64,000 nucleotides of DNA from Streptomyces sp. SJL17-4 (GCF_036826855.1 NZ_CP104578.1:4747501-4811500); one strand, 5' to 3'. Counted from the first letter of the stretch, positions 38,579 to 48,518 are shown. Made by a program: numbers and translations. Notes: generated from the letters alone by a model not told the origin.

Positions 38579-39256
38579 ATGTCCATCCGCGTGATGCTTG
38601 TCGACGACCAGGTGCTGCTGCGCACCGGTTTCCGCATGGTGCTCGCCGCCCAGCCGGACATGGAGGTCGTGGCGGAGGCGGGCGACGGGGTCGAGGCGCT
38701 GGAGGTGCTGCGCTCGACGGCGGTCGACGTCGTGCTGATGGATGTGCGCATGCCCAAGCTGGACGGGGTGGAGACCACCCGGCGGATCTGCTCCCAGCCG
38801 GACGCGCCGAAGGTGCTGATCCTGACCACCTTCGACCTCGACGAGTACGCGTTCTCGGGGCTGAAGGCGGGTGCGAGCGGCTTCATGCTGAAGGACGTGC
38901 CGCCGGCGGAGCTGCTGGGCGCGATCCGTTCGGTGCACAGCGGCGACGCGGTGGTGGCGCCCTCGACCACCCGGCGGCTCCTCGACCGCTTCTCGCCGAT
39001 GCTGCCGTCCTCGGGCCGGGAGCCCGAGCACAAGGAGCTGGGACGGCTCACGGACCGGGAGCGCGAGGTGATGATGCTGGTCGCGCAGGGCCTGTCGAAC
39101 GGCGAGATCGCCGCCCGGCTCGTCCTCTCCGAGGCGACGGTGAAGACCCATGTGGGCCGCATCCTGACCAAGCTGGGCCTGCGCGACCGGGTCCAGGTCG
39201 TCGTCCTCGCGTACGAGACGGGCCTGGTCCGGGCGGGCGGCGGCGCGGCGGGCTGA
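38579..39256 (+). CDS. LuxR/NarL-type response regulator
   Basis: A 225-aa regulator. The receiver domain has phospho-acceptor Asp55 in VLMDVRMPK and the switch Thr/Lys in LTTFDLDEY and GFMLKDVPP. The C-terminal LuxR helix-turn-helix is LTDREREVMMLVAQGLSNGEI followed by TVKTHVGRILTKLGL. AAGGAA precedes the ATG. Partner of the upstream kinase. Confidence 0.93.
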   Translation: MSIRVMLVDDQVLLRTGFRMVLAAQPDMEVVAEAGDGVEALEVLRSTAVDVVLMDVRMPKLDGVETTRRICSQPDAPKVLILTTFDLDEYAFSGLKAGASGFMLKDVPPAELLGAIRSVHSGDAVVAPSTTRRLLDRFSPMLPSSGREPEHKELGRLTDREREVMMLVAQGLSNGEIAARLVLSEATVKTHVGRILTKLGLRDRVQVVVLAYETGLVRAGGGAAG

Positions 39257-39273
39257 GCGGGGAGGAGGCCTCG

Positions 39274-39885
39274 ATGCTGCTGTGGGTCAACGGTCCCTTC
39301 GGCGGGGGCAAGACGCAGACCGCGTACGAGCTCCGGCGCCGGCTGCCGGGCAGCGTGGTGTGCGACCCCGAGCACATCGGCTTCGGGCTGCACCGGACGC
39401 TGCCGCCCGCGCTCAGAGGCGACTTCCAGGACCTGCGGGCCTGGCGGCAGGGCGTGCACGAGGTGCTCGACCTGGCGCTGCGGCGGTACGGGCACGGCCC
39501 CGTGATCGTGCCGATGACGCTCACCGACCCGGCGTACTTCGCCGAGATCGTCGGCCGGCTGCGCGCGGACCACGGCGCGGACCGGGTGCGGCACGTCGCG
39601 CTGCTCGCCGAGCGGGAGACGGTCCTGGGGCGGCTGGCCGAGCGGGGCCTCGGACGGGGACTGAAGCGGGAGAGCTTCGCCGTGGCCAAGCTGGACGAGT
39701 GCCTGGAGCGCTTGGCGGCCCCGGAGTTCGCCCACCACCTCCGGACGGACCGGTTGACGGTCCCGGAGGTGGCCGACCGGGTCGCGGAGCTGGCCGGACT
39801 GCGGCCCGAGCCGAACACGGACGGGCCGTTGCGGCACCGGCTGCGGCGGCTCCGGGTGGGCCTCTCCCACATCCGCTTCGACTGA
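39274..39885 (+). CDS. AAA-family ATPase resembling tunicamycin-resistance TmrB
   Basis: A 203-aa P-loop protein with Walker A GPFGGGKT at residues 7-14. The layout (early P-loop, then DPEHIGFGLHRTLPP and VIVPMTLTDPAYF) resembles TmrB-like nucleotide-binding proteins and gluconate-kinase-like small kinases. TmrB confers tunicamycin resistance in Bacillus; the role here is unproven. GGGGAGGAGG lies before the ATG, and the gene is 17 bases after the response regulator, so it is probably co-transcribed. Confidence 0.75.
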   Translation: MLLWVNGPFGGGKTQTAYELRRRLPGSVVCDPEHIGFGLHRTLPPALRGDFQDLRAWRQGVHEVLDLALRRYGHGPVIVPMTLTDPAYFAEIVGRLRADHGADRVRHVALLAERETVLGRLAERGLGRGLKRESFAVAKLDECLERLAAPEFAHHLRTDRLTVPEVADRVAELAGLRPEPNTDGPLRHRLRRLRVGLSHIRFD

Positions 39886-39931
39886 GGGGCCGGGTGGGCC
39901 CCTCCCGAATGGCCCGCCCCCGAACCGGGAC

Positions 39932-41014
39932 CTATCGCAGCACGCTCTCCAGGAAGTCGCTGCCGAGGCGGGCGACGACGGAGAAGTCGAGCTGGTGCAG
40001 CACGTACCGGCCACGCCGCTGCGTGGTGAGCAGGCCCGCCTTCTTCAGGACGGAGAGGTGGCGGGAGACCTCGGGTGCGGTGATGCCGTACGCGTCGGCC
40101 AGCTCGCTCGTGGAGTACGAGCCGCGCGCCAGGTTGCGGCACAGCCGCATCCGCATCGGGTGGGCGATGGCCTCCAGGCGGAGTTTGACCGTCTCGACGG
40201 GCTCGACGCCGCCGACGTCACGGGTGGCGGCCGGGTACTGGATGACCGGCTGCCAGCCGGGGGCACTCGTGGCGAAGAGGTGGGGCCAGCCGAAGGCCGT
40301 CGGCACCAGCGTCACGGCGGAGCCCTGCGCCTCCGTCCGGCCGTGCACCAGCTTGTCGACGACGATCCGGGTGCCGTGCGGCCCGTCCTCCAGGGCGAGC
40401 GCGGGCGAGGCGGCCGTCAGGGCCTCGGCCAGGCCCTTGCGGCGCAGCAGCTCGGTCTTGTGGCGGGCGTCGGCGGCGAGCTGGACGCGGACCCGGCGCC
40501 AGGTGTCGGCGAAGAACGCGTCGTCGCAGTCCTCCAGAAGCCGGCGGATCCACGCGCGCGTGGCGGCCGGTTCGGCCAGCATCCGCTCCACGAACGCCGC
40601 CTGGCGCGGCCCCCGCGCGGTGGCCAGGTCCAGGGCGCGGCGGCGGGACTGCTCGTCGACCAGCGGGGACGGGATGCCCTCGGAGTAGCGGCTGCTGCAG
40701 GAGATCTCCAGGGCCGCGCCGACGTACTTCTCGTCGTCCAGGCGGTCGAGGTCGTCCAGCTCCTCGGCGAGGGTCTCGCGCGGCCGGGCGGGCAGCAGGA
40801 AGTCGGAGCGGGCGGACCGCCACATGAAGTCGGCCTCGTGCAGCCGGTCCGCGAGTTCGGGCTTCATGGCGGCGGAGGTGGCGGTCGTCCAGGCGTGCAG
40901 CCGGGCGTGATGGGCGGGCTCGGCGAGGGCGTGCAGGGCGTTGCCGAGCTCCGCCAGCGGCGAGGGGCAGAAGGTGATCCGCTCGTGCGGCAGTCCGGTG
41001 ATGTCGATGGTCAC
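39932..41014 (-). CDS. ArsR-type winged-helix regulator with DUF5937 domain
   Basis: A 360-aa regulator. The N-terminal DUF5937 region (about 1-250) has the start ITGLPHERITFCPSPLAELGNALHAL. The C-terminal ArsR winged helix (about 270-345) includes HPMRMRLCRNLARGSYSTSELADAYG and APEVSRHLSVLKKAGLL. No cysteine metal site of classical ArsR proteins is seen, so the effector is unknown. GTG at 41014 is preferred over 41020 because of spacing to the G-rich ribosome site. Two inverted repeats lie upstream in the divergent gap. Confidence 0.85.
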   Translation of the reverse strand: MTIDITGLPHERITFCPSPLAELGNALHALAEPAHHARLHAWTTATSAAMKPELADRLHEADFMWRSARSDFLLPARPRETLAEELDDLDRLDDEKYVGAALEISCSSRYSEGIPSPLVDEQSRRRALDLATARGPRQAAFVERMLAEPAATRAWIRRLLEDCDDAFFADTWRRVRVQLAADARHKTELLRRKGLAEALTAASPALALEDGPHGTRIVVDKLVHGRTEAQGSAVTLVPTAFGWPHLFATSAPGWQPVIQYPAATRDVGGVEPVETVKLRLEAIAHPMRMRLCRNLARGSYSTSELADAYGITAPEVSRHLSVLKKAGLLTTQRRGRYVLHQLDFSVVARLGSDFLESVLR

Positions 41015-41060
41015 GCTCACCCCCCTATGGTGCGGGGTCGGGCGGCGGGGCTGTCGCGTC

Positions 41061-41079
41061 GTTTGACGCGGGCCGTCAA
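41061..41079. promoter_or_regulatory. Inverted repeat 1 (TTGACG-N5-CGTCAA)
   Basis: TTGACG at 41063-41068 and CGTCAA at 41074-41079 are perfect arms around five bases. It shares its core with the stronger repeat 40 bases away, between the DUF5937 regulator and the 68-aa ORF. Confidence 0.6.
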
Positions 41080-41103
41080 TCGACGTCCGGGGCGGTCCAG
41101 GCC

Positions 41104-41130
41104 GCCGTTTGACGACCCTCGTCAAACGGC
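41104..41130. promoter_or_regulatory. Inverted repeat 2, perfect 12-bp arms
   Basis: Bases 41104-41115 (GCCGTTTGACGA) are perfectly complementary to 41119-41130 around CCC. The TTTGACG core repeats that of the first element. It is a likely operator for the adjacent ArsR-type regulator, placed to control both divergent genes. Confidence 0.65.
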
Positions 41131-41166
41131 GGGCCGAGGCGCCGGGGCACGGCGCACGGTGAGGAC

Positions 41167-41373
41167 ATGAACGCGCTGCATCAGTACCTCTTCGACACGT
41201 ACCGCGCCGCCCGGCTCGGTGAGCCGATGCCTCCGGCGCCCGGCACCCACGACGTCGCCGTCCTGCGGTCGGTCCGCGACCGGCGCCGCTTCGAGCGGGT
41301 CCTGGCGGGGCGCCCGGCGCGGGCCGGCCTCCGGACCGCCCTGCGCCGGTGGTTGCGGCCGCGCGCCTGCTGA
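41167..41373 (+). CDS. Small basic protein, 68 aa, unknown
   Basis: A 68-aa ORF with ATG at 41167 and GTGAGGAC just upstream. It starts 36 bases after a perfect operator-like repeat and is divergent from the DUF5937 regulator, which supports a real gene. The sequence is Arg-rich (VRDRRRFERVLAGRPARAG) and has no membrane segment or recognised domain. Confidence 0.6.
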   Translation: MNALHQYLFDTYRAARLGEPMPPAPGTHDVAVLRSVRDRRRFERVLAGRPARAGLRTALRRWLRPRAC

Positions 41374-41433
41374 CGGGGCTGACGGGGGCTGGGCCCGCGC
41401 CTGCCGGCCGGTAGCCGCACCGCCCCCCGGTGG

Positions 41434-42648
41434 CTACGCGAGCCGGGTCAGGAAGTCCCGTACCGCCGTCCGCACGTCCTCCGCCGTCCACTCCAGGCCC
41501 GCTCCCGTCACCGTCAGTTCCGTCACGGCGACCCCCGGCGGGCCGCCCGCGCCCGGGGTGAACCAGCGGCGGAAGAGGACCGTGTCGGTGGCCTCGGCCT
41601 GGGCGACGGACGCCGCGGTCAGGGCCTCGGGCTCGTACGGCAGCCAGACCTGGAACTGGTGGGTGTGCGGGACCTCCGGGTGGACCCGGAACCACCCGGT
41701 GCCCGCCTCCGTGAGCGCCTCCCGGACCGCGTCGGCCACCACGCGCGCGTGGGCCACGTACGAGGGCAGCCGGGGCAGCTCCTCGTCCAGGCCCCGGAGC
41801 GCGGACAGCGCCGCCGGGTACTGCTGGAAGACCTGGCCCCCGTACCGGTGCCGCCACACCCGCGCCTCGGCCATGACGTCCTCGGGTCCGGCGAGCACGG
41901 CGCCGGAATGGCCGCCGAGCGACTTGTAGAACGAGACGTAGACGCTGTCGGCGAGCCCCGCGATCTCCGCGAGCGGACGGCCGAAATGCGTCGGGCACTC
42001 CCAGAGCCGCGCCCCGTCGAAGTGGACCACGGCGTCCCGCTCGCGGGCCGCCTCCACCACCGCGGTCAGCTCCTCCCAGGACGGCAGCACGAAGCCGGCG
42101 TCCCGCAGCGGCAGCTCCAGCATCAGCGTCCCGAAGGGCTCCGGGTGGTCCCGTACCTCCTCGGCCGTCGGCAGGCGGGGCGCGTCGGTCGGGTGGACGG
42201 TACGGAGCCCGGAGACGGCCCCGAGCGCCCCGCCCTCGTGGACCTCGGGGTGGGCCAGCGGGTGGAGGGCGACGACGGGGCTGCCGGTCCGTCCGGCCCA
42301 GCAGCGCAGCACCACCTGCTGGGCCATCGTGCCGGTGGGGAAGAAGACGGCGGAGGGCATACCGAGCTCCGCGGCGACGCGTTCCTCGAGCTCCTCGACC
42401 GTGCCGTTCCCGTACGTGTCGATCGGGCTCTCGGCGCGGCCGGTGGCCTCCGCCCAGTCGGCGAGCTCACGCAGGCGCGTGCCGACGGTGCCGTCCACCG
42501 AGGTGTGCCACAGCTTCCGTGCGGCACCGCCCCAGAGCTTCGCCCGGTACAGCCGGGCCGCTTCCCCGTCCGCGTCCCCGTCGGCGTCCCCGTTCCCGTC
42601 CGCGGAGTCCGCCGGGGCCATGGTGTCCACATCGTCCACAGGTTCCAT
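41434..42648 (-). CDS. Threonine-aldolase-like PLP lyase
   Basis: A 404-aa fold-type I PLP enzyme of the beta-eliminating lyase/threonine aldolase group. The PLP lysine is in YVSFYKSLGGHSG; VVHFDGARLWE carries the Asp/Arg pair that holds the cofactor. A non-conserved N-terminus (about residues 1-30) includes the small repeat GDADGDADG. It would cleave threonine or a similar beta-hydroxy amino acid to glycine and an aldehyde. ATG at 42648 is used. It is divergent from the vitamin operon. Confidence 0.83.
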   Translation of the reverse strand: MEPVDDVDTMAPADSADGNGDADGDADGEAARLYRAKLWGGAARKLWHTSVDGTVGTRLRELADWAEATGRAESPIDTYGNGTVEELEERVAAELGMPSAVFFPTGTMAQQVVLRCWAGRTGSPVVALHPLAHPEVHEGGALGAVSGLRTVHPTDAPRLPTAEEVRDHPEPFGTLMLELPLRDAGFVLPSWEELTAVVEAARERDAVVHFDGARLWECPTHFGRPLAEIAGLADSVYVSFYKSLGGHSGAVLAGPEDVMAEARVWRHRYGGQVFQQYPAALSALRGLDEELPRLPSYVAHARVVADAVREALTEAGTGWFRVHPEVPHTHQFQVWLPYEPEALTAASVAQAEATDTVLFRRWFTPGAGGPPGVAVTELTVTGAGLEWTAEDVRTAVRDFLTRLA

Positions 42649-42773
42649 GGACCGATCATCACACCACCGCCCACACCCTGTGGACAGCCACGGAGTACCG
42701 CGAAACGCTGGCGTAGCATGACCAGAAATCGTCCGGTACCCGCCGAGGACTGGAACGGAAGGCCGTCCCCACC

Positions 42774-43721
42774 GTGAACGCACCAGCAGCGCCAGAGCCC
42801 CGAGCCGAGGACCGACCCGCCCGGCTCACCGTCGGAGTCGTCGGCGCCGGCCGCGTGGGCCCCGCCCTCGCCGCCGCCCTCCGGCTCGCCGGGCACCGCC
42901 CCGTCGCCGTCTCGGCGGTCTCCGACGCCTCCCGGCGCCGCGCCGCGGAGCTCCTGCCCGATGTCCCCGTAGTGGAGCCCGCGCGCGTCCTCGCCCTCGC
43001 CGACCTGGTCCTGTTGACCGTGCCGGACGACGCGCTGCCCGGTCTGGTCGAGGGCCTCGCCGACACCGGAGCCGTACGGCCGGGACAGCTGATCGTGCAC
43101 ACCTCCGGGCGGTACGGGGCCCGGGTCCTGGACCCCGTCCGGCGCGCGGGTGCCCTGCCGCTCGCCCTGCACCCCGCGATGACCTTCACCGGCACCCCCG
43201 TCGACGTCCAGCGGCTGGCCGGCTGCTCCTTCGGGGTCACCGCGCCGGAGGAGCTGCGGCTGGCGGCCGAAGCCCTGGTGATCGAGATGGGCGGCGAGCC
43301 CGAGTGGATCGCCGAGGACGCCCGCCCGCTCTACCACGCTGCCCTGGCGCTCGGCGCGAACCACCTGGTCACCCTGGTGGCCCAGTCGATGGAGCTGCTG
43401 CACAAGGCCGGGGTCGCCGCCCCGGACCGGATGCTGGGCCCGCTCCTCGGCGCCGCCCTGGACAACGCGCTGCGGTCCGGTGACGCGGCCCTCACCGGCC
43501 CCGTCGCGCGCGGTGACGCCGGCACGGTCGCCGCCCACGTCGCCGAGCTGCGCAAGCACGCGCCCGGCACGGTCGCCGGCTATCTGGCGATGGCCCGCAC
43601 GACCGCCGACCGCGCGCTCGCGCACGGCCTGCTCAAGCCCGAGCTGGCCGAGGACCTGCTGGGCGTGCTCGCGGCCGACCACACCACCGCCGCCGACGGG
43701 CCGCAAGGAGACGACCGATGA
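42774..43721 (+). CDS. Rossmann/DUF2520 oxidoreductase-like protein
   Basis: A 315-aa protein of the DUF2520 family, related to 6-phosphogluconate- and ketopantoate-reductase-like dehydrogenases. The dinucleotide motif is [16 protein letters not shown] (about residues 20-35). The helical C-terminal half contains [19 protein letters not shown]. Its stop overlaps the panC start by four bases (ATGA). This position suggests a role in pantothenate synthesis, perhaps ketopantoate reduction, but no activity has been shown in this sequence. Confidence 0.85.
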   Translation: MNAPAAPEPRAEDRPARLTVGVVGAGRVGPALAAALRLAGHRPVAVSAVSDASRRRAAELLPDVPVVEPARVLALADLVLLTVPDDALPGLVEGLADTGAVRPGQLIVHTSGRYGARVLDPVRRAGALPLALHPAMTFTGTPVDVQRLAGCSFGVTAPEELRLAAEALVIEMGGEPEWIAEDARPLYHAALALGANHLVTLVAQSMELLHKAGVAAPDRMLGPLLGAALDNALRSGDAALTGPVARGDAGTVAAHVAELRKHAPGTVAGYLAMARTTADRALAHGLLKPELAEDLLGVLAADHTTAADGPQGDDR

Positions 43722-44812
43722 GCCTGTTCGCCCGTGACCGCGCCGCGAGCGGCCGGCCCGTCCGCCACCAGCCGGCCGAACTCCTGCGCACGGTCGAGGA
43801 CCTCCACGACGCCGCGGCCCACTTCGGGGCCCCCGGCGGGAACGCCGTGGTCATGACCATGGGCGCCCTCCACGAAGGCCACGCCTCCCTGATCCGGGCC
43901 GCCCGCGAGCGCGTCGGCGACAAGGGCTTCGTCGTCGTCACCGTCTTCGTCAACCCGCTCCAGTTCGGCGCCGGCGAGGACCTCGACCGCTACCCCCGCA
44001 CCCTGGAAGCCGACCTGGAGGTGGCCTTCGACGCGGGCGCGAGCGCCGTCTTCGCGCCCTCCGTCGACGAGGTCTACCCGGGCGGAGAGCCCCAGGTCCG
44101 GATCACCGCGGGCCCCATGGGCGAGCTCCTCGAAGGCGCCTCCCGGCCCGGTCACTTCGACGGGATGCTGACCGTCGTCGCCAAGCTGCTCCACCTCACC
44201 GCCCCCGACCTGGCCTTCTTCGGCCAGAAGGACGCCCAGCAGCTGGCCCTGATCCGCCGGATGGCCCGCGATCTGAACTTCCCGGTCGAGATCGTCGGCG
44301 TGCCGACGGTCCGCGAGGACGACGGCCTCGCCCTCTCCAGCCGCAACCGCTTCCTGTCGGCCGACGAGCGCCGTACCGCCCTCGCACTGTCCGGCGCGCT
44401 GTTCGCCGCCCGCGACCGGCTCGCCGCCCAGGAGGCGCTGCGCGCGCGTGCCGAGGCCCTGCCCGGCGCCCAGAACAGGGGCGAGAACCGCGCCGAGGCG
44501 CTCTCCCGGCTCGGTGAGGCACGGGCCGCCGCCGACGCCCACGCGGTCGCGCAGGCCGCCGAGGGCCGCGGCGCCGAGGCCGTGCGGGCCGCGGCCCGGG
44601 CGGTGCTCGACGACGCGTCGAGGGCCGAGCCGCGGCTTGTCCTCGACTACCTGGCCCTCGTCGACCCGGCCGACTTCACCGAGATCGCCGACGACCACGA
44701 CGGGGAGGCGATCCTCGCCGTCGCCGCGCGCGTCGGCGCCACGCGGCTGATCGACAACATCCCCCTCCATCTCGGAGCCACCATGTCCACCATGTTCGGA
44801 GCCACCCAGTGA
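43718..44812 (+). CDS. panC: Pantothenate synthetase (pantoate-beta-alanine ligase)
   Basis: A 364-aa ATP-dependent ligase that joins pantoate and beta-alanine. The nucleotidyl-transfer motif is [12 protein letters not shown] (HxGH), with [18 protein letters not shown] and the KMSKS-like LSSRNRFL. It is longer than typical PanC (about 280-300 aa); an Ala/Arg/Glu-rich insert at about residues 225-290 accounts for the excess. It is coupled upstream to the DUF2520 gene and downstream to nadB by four-base overlaps. Confidence 0.94.
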   Translation: MSLFARDRAASGRPVRHQPAELLRTVEDLHDAAAHFGAPGGNAVVMTMGALHEGHASLIRAARERVGDKGFVVVTVFVNPLQFGAGEDLDRYPRTLEADLEVAFDAGASAVFAPSVDEVYPGGEPQVRITAGPMGELLEGASRPGHFDGMLTVVAKLLHLTAPDLAFFGQKDAQQLALIRRMARDLNFPVEIVGVPTVREDDGLALSSRNRFLSADERRTALALSGALFAARDRLAAQEALRARAEALPGAQNRGENRAEALSRLGEARAAADAHAVAQAAEGRGAEAVRAAARAVLDDASRAEPRLVLDYLALVDPADFTEIADDHDGEAILAVAARVGATRLIDNIPLHLGATMSTMFGATQ

Positions 44813-46503
44813 CCGGAATACGGCTGCACGCCCCCGCGCCCGGCTGGGCCATCGACGCCGACGTCGTCGTGGTCGGCTCCGGGGTCGCCGGCCTCACCGC
44901 CGCCCTGCGCTGCACCGCCGCCGGGCTCCGTACGGTCGTCGTCACCAAGGCCCGGCTCGACGACGGCTCCACCCGCTGGGCCCAGGGCGGCATCGCCGCC
45001 GCCCTGGGCGAGGGCGACACCCCCGAGCAGCACCTCGACGACACCCTGGTCGCCGGCGCCGGGCTCTGCGACGAGCGGGCCGTGCACGCCCTCGTCACCG
45101 AGGGCCCCGACGCCGTCCGCCGGCTGATCGCGACCGGCGCCGACTTCGACAAGACCGCCGACGGCGAGATCGCGCTGACCCGCGAGGGCGGCCACCACCG
45201 CCGCCGCATCGCGCACGCGGGCGGGGACGCGACGGGCGCCGAGATCTCCCGCGCCCTGGTCGAGGCGATACGGGACCGGGGCGTGCGCACCATCGAGCAC
45301 GCCCTCGTCCTGGACCTCCTGACGGACGCCGAGGGCCGCACGGCGGGTGTGACCCTGCACGTCATGGGAGAGGGCCAGCACGACGGCGTCGGCGCCGTCC
45401 ACGCGCCCGCGGTGGTCCTCGCCACCGGCGGCATGGGCCAGGTCTTCTCCGCCACCACGAACCCGGCGGTCTCCACCGGCGACGGCGTCGCGCTCGCGCT
45501 GCGCGCCGGGGCCGAGGTCTCCGACCTGGAGTTCGTCCAGTTCCACCCCACGGTGCTCTTCCTCGGCGCCGGCTCCGAGGGCCAGCAGCCGCTGGTCTCC
45601 GAGGCGGTACGGGGCGAGGGCGCCCACCTGGTCGACGCCGACGGGGTCCGCTTCATGCTCGGGCAGCACGAGCTGGCCGAGCTGGCGCCCCGGGACATCG
45701 TCGCCAAGGCGATCACGCGCCGCATGCGGGAGCACGGCACCGAGAACATGTACCTCGACGCCCGCCACTTCGGCGCCGAGATGTGGGAGGAGCGCTTCCC
45801 CACGATCCTCGCGGCCTGCCGCTCCCACGGCATCGACCCGGTCACGGAGCCGATCCCGGTCGCCCCGGCCGCCCACTACGCCTCCGGCGGCGTCCGCACC
45901 GACCTGCGGGGCCGGACGACCGTGCCGGGCCTGTACGCGTGCGGTGAGGTGGCCTGCACGGGCGTCCACGGCGCCAACCGGCTCGCCTCGAACTCGCTCC
46001 TGGAGGGCCTGGTCTTCGCCGAGCGGATCGCCGACGACATCACCGCCGCCGCCCCGCGCACGGCGGGCGTTCCCGTGCCGCACGCGACCCCGGTGACCCT
46101 GCCGCTGCCCGTGGCCGGCGCCCGGACCCGTATCCAGCGGATCATGACGGCCGGCGCCGGCGTGCTGCGCTCCGAGGTCAGCCTGCGGGAGGCCGCGGAG
46201 GCCCTCGACGCGCTGCACAGCGACGCCCTCGCGGGCGGCACCGACGACACCAAGGCCGGCGAGCCGGGCGTGGACGCCTGGGAGACCACCAACCTGCTGT
46301 GCGTCTCCCGGGTCCTGGTCGCCGCCGCCCGCCGCCGCGAGGAGACCCGCGGCTGCCACTGGCGCGAGGACCACCCGGACCGCGACGACACCGACTGGCG
46401 CCGGCATCTCGTCGTACGCCTCACCCCGGAGCGGACCCTCGACGTCCGGACGACCGGCACGCATGACCTTCCCCCCACCTCCGATGCCCCCAGGGAGCCG
46501 TAA
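44809..46503 (+). CDS. nadB: L-aspartate oxidase
   Basis: A 564-aa FAD enzyme that oxidises aspartate to iminoaspartate, the first step of de novo NAD synthesis. The FAD motif is [34 protein letters not shown] and [21 protein letters not shown] are diagnostic. GTG starts within the panC stop. NadA, the next enzyme, is not in the window, and nadC follows directly. Confidence 0.95.
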   Translation: MTGIRLHAPAPGWAIDADVVVVGSGVAGLTAALRCTAAGLRTVVVTKARLDDGSTRWAQGGIAAALGEGDTPEQHLDDTLVAGAGLCDERAVHALVTEGPDAVRRLIATGADFDKTADGEIALTREGGHHRRRIAHAGGDATGAEISRALVEAIRDRGVRTIEHALVLDLLTDAEGRTAGVTLHVMGEGQHDGVGAVHAPAVVLATGGMGQVFSATTNPAVSTGDGVALALRAGAEVSDLEFVQFHPTVLFLGAGSEGQQPLVSEAVRGEGAHLVDADGVRFMLGQHELAELAPRDIVAKAITRRMREHGTENMYLDARHFGAEMWEERFPTILAACRSHGIDPVTEPIPVAPAAHYASGGVRTDLRGRTTVPGLYACGEVACTGVHGANRLASNSLLEGLVFAERIADDITAAAPRTAGVPVPHATPVTLPLPVAGARTRIQRIMTAGAGVLRSEVSLREAAEALDALHSDALAGGTDDTKAGEPGVDAWETTNLLCVSRVLVAAARRREETRGCHWREDHPDRDDTDWRRHLVVRLTPERTLDVRTTGTHDLPPTSDAPREP

Positions 46504-47526
46504 GTGACCACGCCCGAGGAAGCCCGTCCGCAGCCCGTGGACGTCCCTCTCATCCAGATCAACACGGTTTCCTCCGACGAGGAGGCCGGTGGCTGCGGCG
46601 ACGGCTGTGGCTGCGGCGGCGGCGAGGAGTTCGAGTGCGGGCTCGACCCGGCGCTCGCCGAGCTCCTGGCGGCCGCCGGTCTCGACCCCGTACAGGTCGA
46701 GGACATCGCCCACCTCGCGATCGCCGAGGACCTCGACGGCGGCGTCGACGTGACGACCGTGGCGACCGTCCCCGAGGACGCCGTCGCCACCGCCGACTTC
46801 ACCGCCCGCGAGGCCGGTGTCGTGGCCGGTCTGCGCGTGGCCGAGGCCGTGCTGTCGATCGTCTGCGACGACGAGTTCGAGGTCGAGCGGCACGTCGAGG
46901 ACGGCGCGCGCGTCGAGGCCGGGCAGGTGCTCCTCAGCGTCACCGCCCGCACCCGCGACCTGCTCACCGGCGAGCGCAGCGCGCTCAACATCCTGTGCCG
47001 CCTCTCCGGCATCGCCACCGCCACGCGCGCGTGGGCGGACGTCCTGGAGGGCACGAAGGCCAAGGTCCGCGACACCCGCAAGACGACGCCGGGCCTGCGT
47101 GCCCTGGAGAAGTACGCGGTCCGCTGCGGCGGCGGCGTCAACCACCGCATGTCGCTCTCCGACGCGGCCCTGGTCAAGGACAACCACGTGGTGGCGGCCG
47201 GCGGCGTGGCCGAGGCCTTCAAGGCCGTGCGCGAGCTCTTCCCCGAGCTGCCCATCGAGGTCGAGGTCGACACGATGCACCAGGTCCGCGAGGTCCTGGA
47301 CGCGGGCGCCGACCTGATCCTGCTCGACAACTTCACCCCGGGAGAGACCGAGGAGGCCGTCGCCCTCGTCGCCGGCCGCGCCGTCCTGGAGTCCTCGGGC
47401 CGGCTGACCCTGGAGAACGCGGCGGCGTACGCGGCGACCGGCGTGGACTACCTGGCGGTCGGCGGCCTCACCCACTCCTCCCCGATCCTCGACATCGGCC
47501 TCGACCTGCGTGAGGTGCGGGCCTGA
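46504..47526 (+). CDS. nadC: Quinolinate phosphoribosyltransferase with Cys-rich N-terminal extension
   Basis: A 340-aa enzyme that converts quinolinate and PRPP to nicotinate mononucleotide. Catalytic marks are ARTRDLLTGERSALNIL, DTRKTTPGLR and VEVDTMHQVRE with DLILLDNF. Residues 1-55 form an extension absent from typical NadC (about 285 aa), with the cluster CGDGCGCGGG (Cys31, Cys35, Cys37) and Cys45. The start GTG follows nadB directly. The cluster could bind a metal or iron-sulfur centre; this is inference. Confidence 0.94.
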   Translation: MTTPEEARPQPVDVPLIQINTVSSDEEAGGCGDGCGCGGGEEFECGLDPALAELLAAAGLDPVQVEDIAHLAIAEDLDGGVDVTTVATVPEDAVATADFTAREAGVVAGLRVAEAVLSIVCDDEFEVERHVEDGARVEAGQVLLSVTARTRDLLTGERSALNILCRLSGIATATRAWADVLEGTKAKVRDTRKTTPGLRALEKYAVRCGGGVNHRMSLSDAALVKDNHVVAAGGVAEAFKAVRELFPELPIEVEVDTMHQVREVLDAGADLILLDNFTPGETEEAVALVAGRAVLESSGRLTLENAAAYAATGVDYLAVGGLTHSSPILDIGLDLREVRA

Positions 47527-48332
47527 TGCTGCTCACCATCGACGTCGGCAACACGCACACGGTCCTCGGTCTCTTCGACGGTGACGAGATCGTCGAGCAC
47601 TGGCGGATCTCCACCGATCCGAGCCGTACCGCCGACGAGATGGCGGTCCTGCTCCAGGGCCTCATGGGCATGCACCCGCTGCTCGGCGTCGAGCTGAGCG
47701 ACGGCATCGAGGGGATCGCCATCTGCGCGACGGTCCCCTCGGTGCTGCACGAGCTGCGCGAGGTGACGCGGCGCTACTACGGGGACGTTCCGGCGGTCCT
47801 GGTGGAGCCGGGCGTCAAGACGGGCGTCCCGGTCCTCACGGACAACCCGAAGGAGGTCGGCGCGGACCGCGTGATCAACGCGGTCGCCGCCGTCGAGCTC
47901 TACGGCGGCCCGGCGATCGTCGTCGACTTCGGTACGGCGACGACGTACGACGCGATCACCACGCGCGGGGAGTACGCGGGCGGGGCGATCGCGCCGGGCA
48001 TCGAGATCTCGGTCGAGGCACTCGGGGTCAAGGGCGCGATGCTCCGCAAGATCGAGCTGGCCCGGCCGCGCAGCGTCATCGGCAAGAACACGGTCGAGGC
48101 GATGCAGTCCGGCATCGTCTACGGCTACGCGGGCCAGGTCGACGGCGTCGTCGCCCGCATGAAGCGGGAGCTCGTGGGCCCCGGCGGCGACCCCTCGGAC
48201 GTCACCGTGATCGCGACCGGCGGCCTGGCGCCGATGGTCCTCGCCGACTCCAAGGAGATCGACGAGCACGAGCCCTGGCTGACCCTGATCGGCCTGCGCC
48301 TGGTGTACGAGCGGAACGTCTCCCGCATGTGA
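47526..48332 (+). CDS. coaX: Type III pantothenate kinase
   Basis: A 268-aa ASKHA-fold kinase that phosphorylates pantothenate, the first step of CoA synthesis. Marks are the phosphate loop DVGNTHTVLGLFDG, GADRVINAVAA and VDFGTATTYD, with PGIEISVEAL. It overlaps nadC by one base, ending the DUF2520-panC-nadB-nadC-coaX operon. Confidence 0.95.
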   Translation: MLLTIDVGNTHTVLGLFDGDEIVEHWRISTDPSRTADEMAVLLQGLMGMHPLLGVELSDGIEGIAICATVPSVLHELREVTRRYYGDVPAVLVEPGVKTGVPVLTDNPKEVGADRVINAVAAVELYGGPAIVVDFGTATTYDAITTRGEYAGGAIAPGIEISVEALGVKGAMLRKIELARPRSVIGKNTVEAMQSGIVYGYAGQVDGVVARMKRELVGPGGDPSDVTVIATGGLAPMVLADSKEIDEHEPWLTLIGLRLVYERNVSRM

Positions 48333-48518
48333 GAACCGGGGGCGCCCCCGCCGACCGACTCCCCGGCGACGCGCCCCGGTCTCCGCCCCCGTCAGCCAGC
48401 GCTCCCCGATGACGAGCCCCGGCGGCGCCCCGTCGGCCCCCGGCGCGGGTCCGGCGTCGTCGACGCGCCGGAATGATCGCTAAGAGAAAATTGTCCGATT
48501 AGCGCGTATCGTCGGCCC

